A stretch of DNA of 64,000 nt, from the NCBI GenBank assembly GCA_029706075.1, contig JAINUG010000135.1, forward strand, positions 1,365,501 through 1,429,500. Direction: 5' to 3'. The position numbers and the translations under genes were made by a program. Every line of letters begins with the position of its first letter. Positions within the stretch are counted from its first letter, which is position 1. This stretch comes from Aldrovandia affinis (lineage: Eukaryota > Chordata > Actinopteri > Notacanthiformes > Halosauridae). The notes below the pieces were generated by a model. The model searched no databases and was not told the origin of the DNA. It saw only the letters and a list, made by a program, of their open reading frames with translations. Below, piece by piece: positions 25,523 through 37,558 of the stretch.

Positions 25523-26089
25523 TGTGGCAGCCCAAGGGGCTGCCCAAGAAAATGGCTGCCGGGTCCTTCAACAAATGGGAGCCGAAAAACACTACATTTC
25601 CCAGCAGACCACAGTCACACCTGAGCCAAGTGGAAGTAACGGGACTAACGAACAGCTGAAGGCCATTTCAAGGCCTATTTAAAGGGCTGACTCCCATTAC
25701 CCATGGAGAGGAGTAGGAACGTTGGGTGGAAAGGAGTTGCTGTGTGTTTTTGGAGAGTGAAACTGTGGAAGTCGATTGACCAGCCAGTATTTGGAAAGTG
25801 TTGGAGTGTGTTTGTTTTGTGTAGGAAAATTGGATTGCTTTGGATAACGACTACGGACTGGATTACGGAACTGACTTGGATTTGGAATTGAACGGACATT
25901 GACAACGAGAAGGATTGCGGACTTTGTGTGTTTGTATTCCCCTGAAGACCCCACCCTTTGTTTTGTGTTGTCTAGAGTTTATTTATTAAATTATCATTTT
26001 GGTTTTGAATACTGCCTCCTCCTGGTTCTTGAACTTGCCTACGCCTCTGCAAGGTCCGTGAGTGTCGCCCAACCCCTGGGGACACCACA
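25523..26089 (+). repeat. LTR 5
   Basis: 567 bp, near-identical to LTRs 6 and 7. Confidence 0.95.
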
Positions 26090-28287
26090 TATGGTGGAGA
26101 ATGCGGGCAGAGGGCATCACATATAGGCAAGAGGAGGTAGTGCAACTGTGAGCAGGATTTAGTTTTTTTTTTTGTTTGTGATTTTGGAAAGCGACACTCC
26201 ATGATGGAAGGGGACTGGGACGATGGATCCAGACATGGAGGCTTGGCTGGAGGCAGAGGGGCACAAGCATCTGTCTAAAGCGCACCAACGGTCCCTCAAA
26301 GTGTTTTTCCAGGCAAGTCCAGCCCTCAAATGCTCCTTTTTGGCGGGAATGGCGCCCGGCGTTGCTGAGGCCATTGATGAAATGGAGAGGGTGTTGAGAA
26401 CCCTGAAGGGACGACACAAAATAAAAAAGTCCTAAAGAAGGATAGCCACTCCTGCTCTGTGGTGCCCCTAGGGAGAAGGAGAGAGAAAATGTCCCGGGTA
26501 AGCCGCAAAAGCAGCATACTACTGTCGCAGGCAAGTGTGCTGGTTTAGAGGCGGAGTTAGAGAGGCACAACTTGTGATCAAGGGCAAAGAGGACGAGATC
26601 CAGAAATTGGAGAAATGTTGTCGGGACCAGAAGGAGGACCTGGTGAAGAACCAGAGATGGGCGGCCATGGTGGAGGACCAATGGCGAGTCACCCTCCGGG
26701 AGGTCCAACAACTGAAAGGTGTCCAGACTGAGCTGTACCGGACGAAAGCTGAGTTGGGGACCTCGGAGGAGCGCCATCTGGTGGCCATTGGGAGATTGCT
26801 GCAGGAGCACACTGACTCCCTGAGAGTGCTGGGAATCATGGCTGGGGAGCTGGAGAAGGACAAAGCATCCCTGGGCGATGAAGTGAGGCAGGTAGAGTCC
26901 CACAACCTGGCGCTCAAAGAGCAGGTAAGAAACCTAACCCAGATGTTGGATAATAAGCATCTGCAGTGTCTGGACAATCAGGAGTCCCAAGACCAGGCCA
27001 AAGAGGAGTATGTCAGGGCCTTGGGGGATGTACAGAACAGGCTCGAGCAGAAGGAGGCGGAGCTAAGGAGGGCAGCGGAGACCCATGCGTCCGAAGCAGA
27101 TAAACTCCAGAGCCGAGTGGAGCATGAGAGTGAGGGAAGACGGGAGCTGGAGGCTCAGTTTGAACAGGTGAGGACTCAACTAAAAGAACAAGTAAGGCAG
27201 GTTGTAGAGCTAGAGGGAGTCCGAGAGGATTTTTCAAACCTGAAGAACCTTTCAATAAAACAAAAAGAAAATATTCAGGCTTTGCAGGAACTTCAGCAAA
27301 CGACCTATGCAGCACTGCTAATGGAACAAGGAAAAAGTGAAGAGCTTCTGGTCCTGAGGGAAAAAGTGCATGTCTTGGGTGAGAGAGGCTGAACAAAAAA
27401 GAAGCCCAGCAGCAGGCTACAGGGAACTCTTTTCGGACGTCCTCCAAATCCAAACAGAAACTTTGCTCCATCTACAGGATGAACTAAAAAGGGTGAGTGT
27501 GGAACTTGAGTGTATAAAATGTGTTCCTATCACGAAAGACTCTAGCACGCAGGTGGAGATCTCGCAACCAGTGGAGCTGACCGTCGATGATGACCAGACA
27601 GAGTTGAATAGTTGGTCCTCAGTCCCCCTCAGCCTGCCGGATCTTGGAGGGGAACTGGAGGAGCAGGATGCTGAGGTCTTGTTGAACACCCAACCCTCTT
27701 CTGATGTGGTGAGTCCAACTCCGTCAAAGTTTAAAAGACTGAAAAGAAAAGTGAAGATTAGAGGTTCTCCACTAAAGAGAAAAGGAAAACGGACCAGGCA
27801 GATGTGTAGATGGAATGACCGTGGGAAGCGTGTGTGGAGCAGAGATCCAAGAAGGACAAAGAAAGACAAAGGGAAAATTAACAGGGTTGAAGAAGAACAT
27901 GTTTTCACTGGATGCTGAATTTGACCCCTGGAAGCAAAAGGGACGTGGAAGAAAATGCTAAAGCGAGGACACTGCATTCCGAAACGGCACAAAGTGTACC
28001 GGAGGAGCCATGGAGGGCTGGTGAAGACCAGAGCAGGAGCGGTGACTGCTCCGTCTGTGGAGCCCAGAGCCAGTATACCCATATGGCCACTTGGTGGCAG
28101 TAAAGGTGAGCCACCTGCGTCACTCACTAATGTCTGCCAGATGTTTTTTCAGGCGATGAAGGGAGATGGAATCTGGACATTTGACCTGGCGGAAAACTGC
28201 CTGAGTGGACCTGGAGAGGGGGCCCTCCTGGTGGCTGCTGGACATAGGCCGCTCAGCCCTCCCGAGGTCAGAGCTGAGGAGGAGGTG
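26090..28287 (+). mobile_element. Internal region, unit 5
   Basis: 2198 bp. A 285-codon stretch of the coiled-coil region is read at 26535-27392, rich in Glu, Gln, Lys and Leu at heptad spacing. The unit is broken in roughly three or four places. Confidence 0.9.
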
Positions 28288-28854
28288 TGTGGCAGCCCAA
28301 GGGGCTGCCCAAGAAAAATGGCTGCCGGGTCCTTCAACAAATGGGAGCCGAAAACACTACATTTCCCAGCAGACCACAGTCACACCTGAGCCAAGTGGAA
28401 GTAACGGGACTAACGAACAGCTGAAGGCCATTTCAAGGCCTATTTAAAGGGCTGACTCCCATTACCCATGGAGAGGAGTAGGAACGTGGGTGGAAAGGAG
28501 TTGCTGTGTGTTTTTGGAGAGTGAAACTGTGGAAGTCGATTGACCAGCCAGTATTTGGAAAGTGTTGGAGTGTGTTTGTTTTGTGTAGGAAAATTGGATT
28601 GCTTTGGATAACGACTACGGACTGGATTACGGAACTGACTTGGATTTGGAATTGAACGGACATTGACAACGAGAAGGATTGCGGACTTTGTGTGTTTGTA
28701 TTCCCCTGAAGACCCCACCCTTTGTTTTGTGTTGTCTAGAGTTTATTTATTAAATTATCATTTTGGTTTTGAATACTGCCTCCTCCTGGTTCTTGAACTT
28801 GCCTACGCCCTCTGCAAGGTCCGTGAGTGTCGCCCAACCCCTGGGGACACCACA
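28288..28854 (+). repeat. LTR 6
   Basis: 567 bp with all LTR signals in place. Confidence 0.95.
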
Positions 28855-31050
28855 TATGGTGGAGAATGCGGGCAGAGGGCATCACATATAGGCAAGAGGA
28901 GGTAGTGCAACTGTGAGCAGGATTTAGTTTTTTTTTGTTTGTGATTTTTGGAAAGCGACACTCCATGATGGAAGGGGACTGGACGATGGATCCAGACATG
29001 GAGGCTTGGCTGGAGGCAGAGGGGCACAAGCATCTGTCTAAAGCGCACCAACGGTCCCTCAAAGTGTTTTTCCAGGCAAGTCCAGCCCTCAAATGCTCCT
29101 TTTTGGCGGGAATGGCGCCCGACGTTGCTGAGGCCATTGATGAAATGGAGAGGGTGTTGAGAACCCTGAAGGGACGACACAAAATAAAAAAAGTCCTAAA
29201 GAAGGATGGCCACTCCTGCTCTGTGGTGCCCCCTAGGGAGAAGAGAGAAAATGTCCCGGGTAAGCCGCAAAAGCAGCATACTACTGTCGCAGGCAAGTGT
29301 GCTGGTTTAGAGGCGGAGTTAGGAGAGGCACAACTTGTGATCAAGGGCAAAGAGGACGAGATCCAGAAATTGGAGAAATGTTGTCGGGACCAGAAGGAGG
29401 ACCTGGTGAAGAACCAGAGATGGGCGGCCATGGTGGAGGACCAATGGCGAGTCACCCTCCGGGAGGTCCAACAACTGAAAGGTGTCCAGACTGAGCTGTA
29501 CCGGACGAAAGCTGAGTTGGGGACCTCGGAGGAGCGCCATCTGGTGGCCATTGGGAGATTGCTGCAGGAGCACACTGACTCCCTGAGAGTGCTGGGAATC
29601 ATGGCTGGGGAGCTGGAGAAGGACAAAGCATCCCTGGGCGATGAAGTGAGGCAGGTAGAGTCCCACAACCTGGCGCTCAAAGAGCAGGTAAGAAACCTAA
29701 CCCAGATGTTGGATAATAAGCATCTGCAGTGTCTGGACAATCAGGAGTCCCAAGACCAGGCCAAAGAGGAGTATGTCAGGGCCTTGGGGGATGTACAGAA
29801 CAGGCTCGAGCAGAAGGAGGCGGAGCTAAGGAGGGCAGCGGAGACCCATGCGTCGAAGCAGATAAACTCCAGAGGCGAGTGGAGCATGAGAGTGAGGGAA
29901 GACGGGAGCTGGAGGCTCAGTTTGAACAGGTGAGGACTCAACTAAAAGAACAAGTAAGGCAGGTTGTAGAGCTAGAGGGAGTCCGAGAGGATTTTTCAAA
30001 CCTGAAGAACCTTTCAATAAAACAAAAAGAAAATATTCAGGCTTTGCAGGAACTTCAGCAAACGACCTATGCAGCACTGCTAATGGAACAAGGAAAAAGT
30101 GAAGAGCTTCTGGTCCTGAGGAAAAAGTGCATGTCTTGGGTGAGAGGCTGAACCAAAAAGAAGCCCAGCAGCAGGCTACAGGGAACTCTTTTCGGGACGT
30201 CCTCCAAATCCAAACAGAAACTTTGCTCCATCTACAGGATGAACTAAAAAGGGTGAGTGTGGAACTTGAGTGTATAAAATGTGTTCCTATCACGAAAGAC
30301 TCTAGCACGCAGGTGGAGATCTCGCAACCAGTGGAGCTGACCGTCGATGATGACCAGACAGAGTTGAATAGTTGGTCCTCAGTCCCCCTCAGCCTGCCGG
30401 ATCTTGGAGGGGAACTGGAGGAGCAGGATGCTGAGGTCTTGTTGAACACCCAACCCTCTTCTGATGTGGTGAGTCCAACTCCGTCAAAGTTTAAAAGACT
30501 GAAAAGAAAAGTGAAGATTAGAGGTTCTCCACTAAAGAGAAAAGGAAAACGGACCAGGCAGATGTGTAGATGGAATGACCGTGGGAAGCGTGTGTGGAGC
30601 AGAGATCCAAGAAGGACAAAGAAAGACAAAGGGAAAATTAACAGGGTTGTGAAGAACATGTTTTCACTGGATGCTGAATTTGACCCCCTGGAAGCAAAAG
30701 GGACGTGGAAGAAAATGCTAAAGCGAGGACACTGCATTCCGAAACGGCACAAAGTGTACCGGAGGAGCCATGGAGGGCTGGTGAAGACCAGAGCAGGAGC
30801 GGTGACTGCTCCGTCTGTGGAGCCCAGAGCCAGTATACCCATATGGCCACTTGGTGGCAGTAAAGGTGAGCCACCTGCGTCACTCACTAATGTCTGCCAG
30901 ATGTTTTTTCAGGCGATGAAGGGAGATGGAATCTGGACATTTGACCCTGGCGGAAAACTGCCTGAGTGGACCTGGAGAGGGGGGCCCTCCTGGTGGCTGC
31001 TGGACATAGGCCGCTCAGCCCTCCCGAGGTCAGAGCTGAGGAGGAGGGTG
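28855..31050 (+). mobile_element. Internal region, unit 6 (one of the best-kept)
   Basis: 2196 bp. The 5' part encodes a short leader segment (MEGDWTMDPDMEAWLEAEGH) and then a long coiled coil with recurring Leu at heptad positions and many Glu, Gln and Lys. The 3' part encodes a final helical stretch, a Ser/Pro/Asp-rich linker and a strongly basic segment (for example KFKRLKRKVKIRGSPLKRK). The basic segment could bind nucleic acid, as the C-terminus of a Gag does, but no CCHC knuckle is visible. Only about two interruptions are present. Confidence 0.9.
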
Positions 31051-31617
31051 TGTGGCAGCCCAAGGGGCTGCCCAAGAAAATGGCTGCCGGGTCCTTCAAC
31101 AAATGGGAGCCGAAAACACTACATTTCCCAGCAGACCACAGTCACACCTGAGCCAAGTGGAAGTAACGGGACTAACGAACAGCTGAAGGCCATTTCAAGG
31201 CCTATTTAAAGGGCTGACTCCCATTACCCATGGAGAGGAGTAGGAACGTGGGTGGAAAGGAGTTGCTGTGTGTTTTTGGAGAGTGAAACTGTGGAAGTCG
31301 ATTGACCAGCCAGTATTTGGAAAGTGTTGGAGTGTGTTTGTTTTGTGTAGGAAAATTGGATTGCTTTGGATAACGACTACGGACTGGATTACGGAACTGA
31401 CTTGGATTTGGAATTGGAACGGACATTGACAACGAGAAGGATTGCGGACTTTGTGTGTTTGTATTCCCCTGAAGACCCCACCCTTTGTTTTGTGTTGTCT
31501 AGAGTTTATTTATTAAATTATCATTTTGGTTTTGAATACTGCCTCCTCCTGGTTCTTGAACTTGCCTACGCCCTCTGCAAGGTCCGTGAGTGTCGCCCAA
31601 CCCCTGGGGACACCACA
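31051..31617 (+). repeat. LTR 7
   Basis: 567 bp with all LTR signals in place. Confidence 0.95.
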
Positions 31618-33812
31618 TATGGTGGAGAATGCGGGCAGAGGGCATCACATATAGGCAAGAGGAGGTAGTGCAACTGTGAGCAGGATTTAGTTTTTTTTTG
31701 TTTGTGATTTTTGAAAGCGACACTCCATGATGGAAGGGGACTGGACGATGGATCCAGACATGGAGGCTTGGCTGGAGGCAGAGGGCACAAGCATCTGTCT
31801 AAAGCGCACCAACGGTCCCTCAAAGTGTTTTTCCAGGCAAGTCCAGCCCTCAAATGCTCCTTTTGGCGGGAATGGCGCCCGACGTTGCTGAGGCCATTGA
31901 TGAAATGGAGAGGGTGTTGAGAACCCTGAAGGGACGACACAAAATAAAAAAAAGTCCTAAAGAAGGATGGCCACTCCTGCTCTGTGGTGCCCCCTAGGGA
32001 GAAGAGAGAAAATGTCCCGGGTAAGCCGCAAAAGCAGCATACTACTGTCGCAGGCAAGTGTGCTGGTTTAGAGGCGGAGTTAGGAGAGGCACAACTTGTG
32101 ATCAAGGGCAAAGAGGACGAGATCCAGAAATTGGAGAAATGTTGTCGGGACCAGAAGGAGGACCTGGTGAAGAACCAGAGATGGGCGGCCATGGTGGAGG
32201 ACCAATGGCGAGTCACCCTCCGGGAGGTCCAACAACTGAAAGGTGTCCAGACTGAGCTGTACCGGACGAAAGCTGAGTTGGGGACCTCGGAGGAGCGCCA
32301 TCTGGTGGCCATTGGGAGATTGCTGCAGGAGCACACTGACTCCCTGAGAGTGCTGGGAATCATGGCTGGGGAGCTGGAGAAGGACAAAGCATCCCTGGGC
32401 GATGAAGTGAGGCAGGTAGAGTCCCACAACCTGGCGCTCAAAGAGCAGGTAAGAAACCTAACCCAGATGTTGGATAATAAGCATCTGCAGTGTCTGGACA
32501 ATCAGGAGTCCCAAGACCAGGCCAAAGAGGAGTATGTCAGGGCCTTGGGGGATGTACAGAACAGGCTCGAGCAGAAGGAGGCGGAGCTAAGGAGGGCAGC
32601 GGAGACCCATGCGTCCGAAGCAGATAAACTCCAGAGCCGAGTGGAGCATGAGAGTGAGGGAAGACGGGAGCTGGAGGCTCAGTTTGAACAGGTGAGGACT
32701 CAACTAAAAGAACAAGTAAGGCAGGTTGTAGAGCTAGAGGGAGTCCGAGAGGATTTTCAAACCTGAAGAACCTTTCAATAAAACAAAAAGAAAATATTCA
32801 GGCTTTGCAGGAACTTCAGCAAACGACCTATGCAGCACTGCTAATGGAACAAGGAAAAAGTGAAGAGCTTCTGGTCCTGAGGGAAAAAGTGCATGTCTTG
32901 GGTGAGAGGCTGAACCAAAAAGAAGCCCAGCAGCAGGCTACAGGGAACTCTTTTCGGGACGTCCTCCAAATCCAAACAGAAACTTTGCTCCATCTACAGG
33001 ATGAACTAAAAAGGGTGAGTGTGGAACTTGAGTGTATAAAATGTGTTCCTATCACGAAAGACTCTAGCACGCAGGTGGAGATCTCGCAACCAGTGGAGCT
33101 GACCGTCGATGATGACCAGACAGAGTTGAATAGTTGGTCCTCAGTCCCCCTCAGCCTGCCGGATCTTGGAGGGGAACTGGAGGAGCAGGATGCTGAGGTC
33201 TTGTTGAACACCCAACCCTCTTCTGATGTGGTGAGTCCAACTCCGTCAAAGTTTAAAAGACTGAAAAGAAAAGTGAAGATTAGAGGTTCTCCACTAAAGA
33301 GAAAAGGAAAACGGACCAGGCAGATGTGTAGATGGAATGACCGTGGGAAGCGTGTGTGGAGCAGAGATCCAAGAAGGACAAAGAAAGACAAAGGGAAAAT
33401 TAACAGGGTTGTGAAGAACATGTTTTCACTGGATGCTGAATTTGACCCCCTGGAAGCAAAAGGGACGTGGAAGAAAATGCTAAAGCGAGGACACTGCATT
33501 CCGAAACGGCACAAAGTGTACCGGAGGAGCCATGGAGGGCTGGTGAAGACCAGAGCAGGAGCGGTGACTGCTCCGTCTGTGGAGCCCAGAGCCAGTATAC
33601 CCATATGGCCACTTGGTGGCAGTAAAGGTGAGCCACCTGCGTCACTCACTAATGTCTGCCAGATGTTTTTTCAGGCGATGAAGGGAGATGGAATCTGGAC
33701 ATTTGACCCTGGCGGAAAACTGCCTGAGTGGACCTGGAGAGGGGGGCCCTCCTGGTGGCTGCTGGACATAGGCCGCTCAGCCCTCCCGAGGTCAGAGCTG
33801 AGGAGGAGGGTG
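31618..33812 (+). mobile_element. Internal region, unit 7
   Basis: 2195 bp, nearly the same sequence as unit 6. Long stretches of both the coiled-coil region and the basic region are open, with about two or three interruptions. The open frame at the 3' end runs on into LTR 8, so no stop closely precedes the purine tract. Confidence 0.9.
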
Positions 33813-34379
33813 TGTAGCAGCCCAAGGGGCTGCCCAAGAAAATGGCTGCCGGGTCCTTCAACAAATGGGAGCCGAAAACACTACATTTCCCAGCAGACCA
33901 CAGTCACACCTGAGCCAAGTGGAAGTAACGGGACTAACGAACAGCTGAAGGCCATTTCAAGGCCTATTTAAAGGGCTGACTCCCATTACCCATGGAGAGG
34001 AGTAGGAACGTGGGTGGAAAGGAGTTGCTGTGTGTTTTTGGAGAGTGAAACTGTGGAAGTCGATTGACCAGCCAGTATTTGGAAAGTGTTGGAGTGTGTT
34101 TGTTTTGTGTAGGAAAATTGGATTGCTTTGGATAACGACTACGGACTGGATTACGGAACTGACTTGGATTTGGAATTGGAACGGACATTGACAACGAGAA
34201 GGATTGCGGACTTTGTGTGTTTGTATTCCCCTGAAGACCCCACCCTTTGTTTTGTGTTGTCTAGAGTTTATTTATTAAATTATCATTTTGGTTTTGAATA
34301 CTGCCTCCTCCTGGTTCTTGAACTTGCCTACGCCCTCTGCAAGGTCCGTGAGTGTCGCCCAACCCCTGGGGACACCACA
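33813..34379 (+). repeat. LTR 8 (outer right LTR)
   Basis: 567 bp. It differs from LTR 1 at two single positions and has no length change relative to it. It ends CCACA and is followed by GTGT. Confidence 0.95.
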
Positions 34380-34460
34380 GTGTATATATGCGTTTGTGTG
34401 TCTCAACGTGCAAGTGTGTGTGTCTATGCACAAGTGTGTATATATATGTGCATCTCCACC
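34380..34460. repeat. TG/TA-rich low-complexity tract
   Basis: Continues the TG-rich DNA seen left of the array (14455-14541), with TATATATG words. It begins with the right copy of the candidate target duplication. Confidence 0.85.
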
Positions 34461-34494
34461 GTGTATCTGATGTGCTGTGAGCTTGTACTGGCGC

Positions 34495-34612
34495 ACTATG
34501 GCTGCTGTCGCGTTCACCCAGGTGGGTGCTGCACATTGCTGGTGGTTGAGGTGAGTTGCCCCCCTATCATTGTAAGCGCTTTGAGTTGAGTTTGAGTAAA
34601 TCAAATTATCAT
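34495..34612 (+). repeat. LINE 3'-end-like fragment
   Basis: The words GTGGGTGCTGCACATTGCTG and TTGTAAGCGCTTTGAG resemble the 3' untranslated end of fish L2/CR1-like LINEs, which often read 'aagcgctttgag'. No coding part is attached. Confidence 0.45.
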
Positions 34613-34620
34613 TCATCATT

Positions 34621-34790
34621 CATGTGTGTGTGTGTGTGTGGCTGTGTCTTTACACACCTGTGTGTGTGTGCTTGCGTGTGGCTCAAATGCGCAAGACTGC
34701 ATGCGTGCACATCCACACACGTGCGCGCGTGCGTGCGTACTACGTGGAGGTGGGTACGTGCGCGCCCGCGTATGGGCGTTCACGTACATG
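34621..34790. repeat. (TG)n and CGTG-rich tract
   Basis: A TG run (34622-34640) followed by alternating purine-pyrimidine DNA with many GTGCGCGCGTG-type words. Confidence 0.9.
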
Positions 34791-34799
34791 AGCAACAGC

Positions 34800-35110
34800 G
34801 ACAGTGAGGCGGGGCCGAGGACCATTAGCCGCGTACCGCGGTGTGAACCGAAGGGCAGGGAGCCGCGATCCGCCGGGCCCACCTCCGGAACACGAGCAGC
34901 GGGTTAAGCATCTGCCGGGGGGGATGATGCACGACGCGCTGACGGCACATCGCTCATGCTGTCAGCCTCTGACGGGCGCAAAGGCACAGCGCAACGCCGT
35001 AGTCAAAAATGAACCCGCCGTGGCAAGTCCCTCCTCGAAAGCGGCGGGAGATATATATAGTCGTGAGCATCATGGAGGCCGGACACGCGCTCAGTCAAAG
35101 CCCCTTTCCT
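34800..35110. other. CpG-rich low-repeat block
   Basis: About 300 bases with dense CpG (for example GCCGCGTACCGCGG). A 106-codon frame at 34804-35124 lacks any recognised domain. It may be a small CpG island or conserved non-coding DNA. Confidence 0.35.
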
Positions 35111-37558
35111 TAAAAGGCATGTAAACATTGGTTAATCACACAAAAGGAATATGCTCATTTGATTCCCCCCCCCCGATTCTCCCCCACTGCCCCCGTTCTG
35201 CAGCATAAAAGGGAAGGACAATCACGGGAGACTGCACAATGGAACGACTGCGTAAAAAAAGAGCGCAAAAAAAGAGAGAGGAAAATATAAACTGGTTAAA
35301 AAATGGGTGAACATTGAACTGTGAAATTGTGTACGGTGAATTACGCACAATGAACAGAAAGTAAGATAAGCGCATGCTACAAAAATACATTTTCTTCTGT
35401 TTTAAGAACACATTTTGTTCTGACTCGTATTAATATTCTGCTTCTTGACATTGCTCCTGAACAATGGCGAATTTGTCGATAAGCCTAAATCATGTGGTTA
35501 AGTGCGTATTTTTTATTAGATTGAACACAAATAAATGTGGTGAAAGGCATTGACATTTGCATTACAAAGAGCTTTTCAAAAAAGAAATTACAGCGATTGG
35601 TAGTATGTTGCGTATATAATATAATATTTCTGTAATCAACAAATCAAATTAACGGTAACTGTCAGGTCACAGGCACAGCTAATTGGGGTGCACAGCTATA
35701 CTGGAAGCAAAGTCTGAAAATATTTCGAAAATATTTCTCGCTGTATAGGCCCCAGACATGAATGAGAACCAACCAGTAAATTATGGTTTCATAACCATAA
35801 AGTCCAGATCATAAAGTCCAGTTGAGCTCTGCAGCAGCTTCATAAAACAATAAAACTAACCTTTCATTCAATGTAGTGCACATAGAAGCTTTAATGTATG
35901 ATTTTAATCCCCTTTTTAAAATTATTTAATTAATAACGTTTTCGGTATGGTACATAGTTGCTTTTGCCAAATTTGGGTTTGCATTCATGGAAATGTTTTC
36001 CTTGTGCCATTGGTGCAACCTGAATGGCTCTAAACAGGTGAATAAAACAAAAATGTGTTTTCACTGGGATACACAGCACAAACAATGCAGTATATGAGCT
36101 ACTTGTTTTTTGCTTCTTGTCTCAAGGAATAAAACGTCACCGTGATCGCCTCTACATCGCGACAGAAGACTTTAAATAGATTTCTTAGTCCCTGAGGGAC
36201 AACAGCACCAGATCACTTTTGCAGAATGAAACAATCGTTGGCAGCATGCAGCATGCCATGCGCTTTCAATCACAACACAGGGCGCCCAGTTGGCTAGAGG
36301 AGGCCATGCCAACTGAGCCTCCCCCTCCCTGGACGATTCTACGTAGCCAAGCAGGCAACACTCTGCAGGAGACCTGGCCACTGCTGGCACTGGGATGGGT
36401 CAGAATGTGATACAGACCATAGGGCTCACTGCACAGAGATAGTACTGCATCTGCATGCACCACTGCGGTCAACCCAAAATTAAATCACAAAAACAATATC
36501 AAAATTAACAAAATAACATCTAAATTTAGAGGAGTAGAGAGGGCTGCGCCTCCTCTTTGGCTGCAGTCGATTCCAGAGCCGTGGAGCCTACAGGACCTTG
36601 GACAGCGGCGGCCTAACACAGGCGTGCTCAAATGAGGCTGTTCAGAAATCAACTCAGGTGTTGCCTATTGCCTTCATTAGGCCGTATATAAACACACAGC
36701 TGGCCATGCCTGGGGGGAGAGGACCTCCCCAACTGTAACAGAAGACAAATATCACTTCCAATTAATTTCATAATTTCTATTTGAACATTCTGTAAGCGTG
36801 CAAACAGACATTTATTGTACAAATGGATTCGCCAATCCTAAACACAGCACAGATTTTGTCAAAGAACTACTTGGTATTCCTACATTTTTGTAGAAAGGTA
36901 TTGATCAAAACCTGCTGTCTGTTTTTTTTACAAAGGAATCAAAAGTAAGGAAAATAGATGTTGAATTGTTGTTGGGAAAGCGATTTGAATCCAAGCAAAT
37001 GCATTGTCAGACACACCTGAACATTGTTTGCAAATATCTGTGACAGAAGGTCCACAAGATTTTCTGGCTGACATCTAATGGCTGTTTAGAGATCATTTCC
37101 ACTTCAGCTTGGATAAAATCCACTCTAATGAAAACATTAAAGTATCTGGATAATTGGTAGCGATCATGTAGAAAGATTGAACAAATAGCTTTTGGATGAG
37201 GATTATGTGGAAACAGTCATCCTAATAGATAAAAGAGACTCTCAAAAGGTTGAAACAAAATGCTACGGTTTGATAATGTAGAGAAAAGAAGGAAAAAAAA
37301 CGCTACAGTGATTTCAGACTAAAGAGAAGACATGCTGCTTTATCTAGATCAGAATTTCAATTAGCCCCACAACACAGAACAGCAGACATCTTAGAACTTG
37401 TCACTTTCTGGCTTTACAATTTATGGTCACAAAGTGCTGTACAGTGGCGTTTTATGATTACTGTAGTATCCTCCACAATTTTTCATCTCTGCATTCTGTG
37501 TTATTTACAATCAGAGGAAATTATGAAATAGCAGTATATAACCATACCTGATACATCC
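35111..37558. other. AT-rich sequence, no gene seen
   Basis: Contains a poly-C run at 35166-35175. The segment 36540-36725 has TATATAAACACACAGC and a GGGGGGAGAGGACCTCCCC near-palindrome, and might be an LTR or transposon fragment. I cannot place it. The rest shows nothing nameable. Confidence 0.35.

Larger units (their letters stand above)
14542..34379 (+). mobile_element. Tandem array of a non-autonomous LTR retrotransposon (8 LTRs, 7 internal regions)
   Basis: Eight LTRs start at 14542, 17295, 20032, 22780, 25523, 28288, 31051 and 33813. They are separated by seven internal regions, giving periods of 2737-2765 bp. LTRs begin TGTGG or TGTAG and end CCACA. Each internal region opens with a tRNA-Ala-type primer-binding site and closes with a purine-rich tract. 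GTGT precedes the first LTR (14538-14541) and follows the last (34380-34383), a candidate 4-bp target duplication, though in TG-rich DNA. Neighbouring units share one LTR, which is the product expected from unequal recombination between LTRs. A concatemeric integration could look the same. No pol domain is visible, so movement would need enzymes from another element. The short duplication suits Ty3/gypsy-like or ERV-like integrases, but I cannot assign a family. The outer LTRs differ at 2 of 567 sites, so the insertion is young. Most units are broken. Confidence 0.93.

Noticed and set aside
28736-30887. Long minus-strand open frames in the array (up to 353 codons)
   Set aside because: They mirror the plus-strand coiled-coil region and are Ser/Phe/Leu-rich antisense translations. 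The LTR signals, primer-binding site and purine tract all place the element on the plus strand.
14542-34379. Tandem array as a host multigene family or simple satellite
   Set aside because: TG…CA ends, primer-binding site, purine tract and flanking GTGT duplication identify an LTR element. The 2.75 kb unit is an LTR plus an internal region.
14542-34379. CRISPR-like array
   Set aside because: Units are kilobases long in a eukaryotic background. There are no short repeats with unique spacers.
36540-36725. Solo LTR with TATATAAA
   Set aside because: No paired TG/CA borders, target duplication or second copy could be found in the window.
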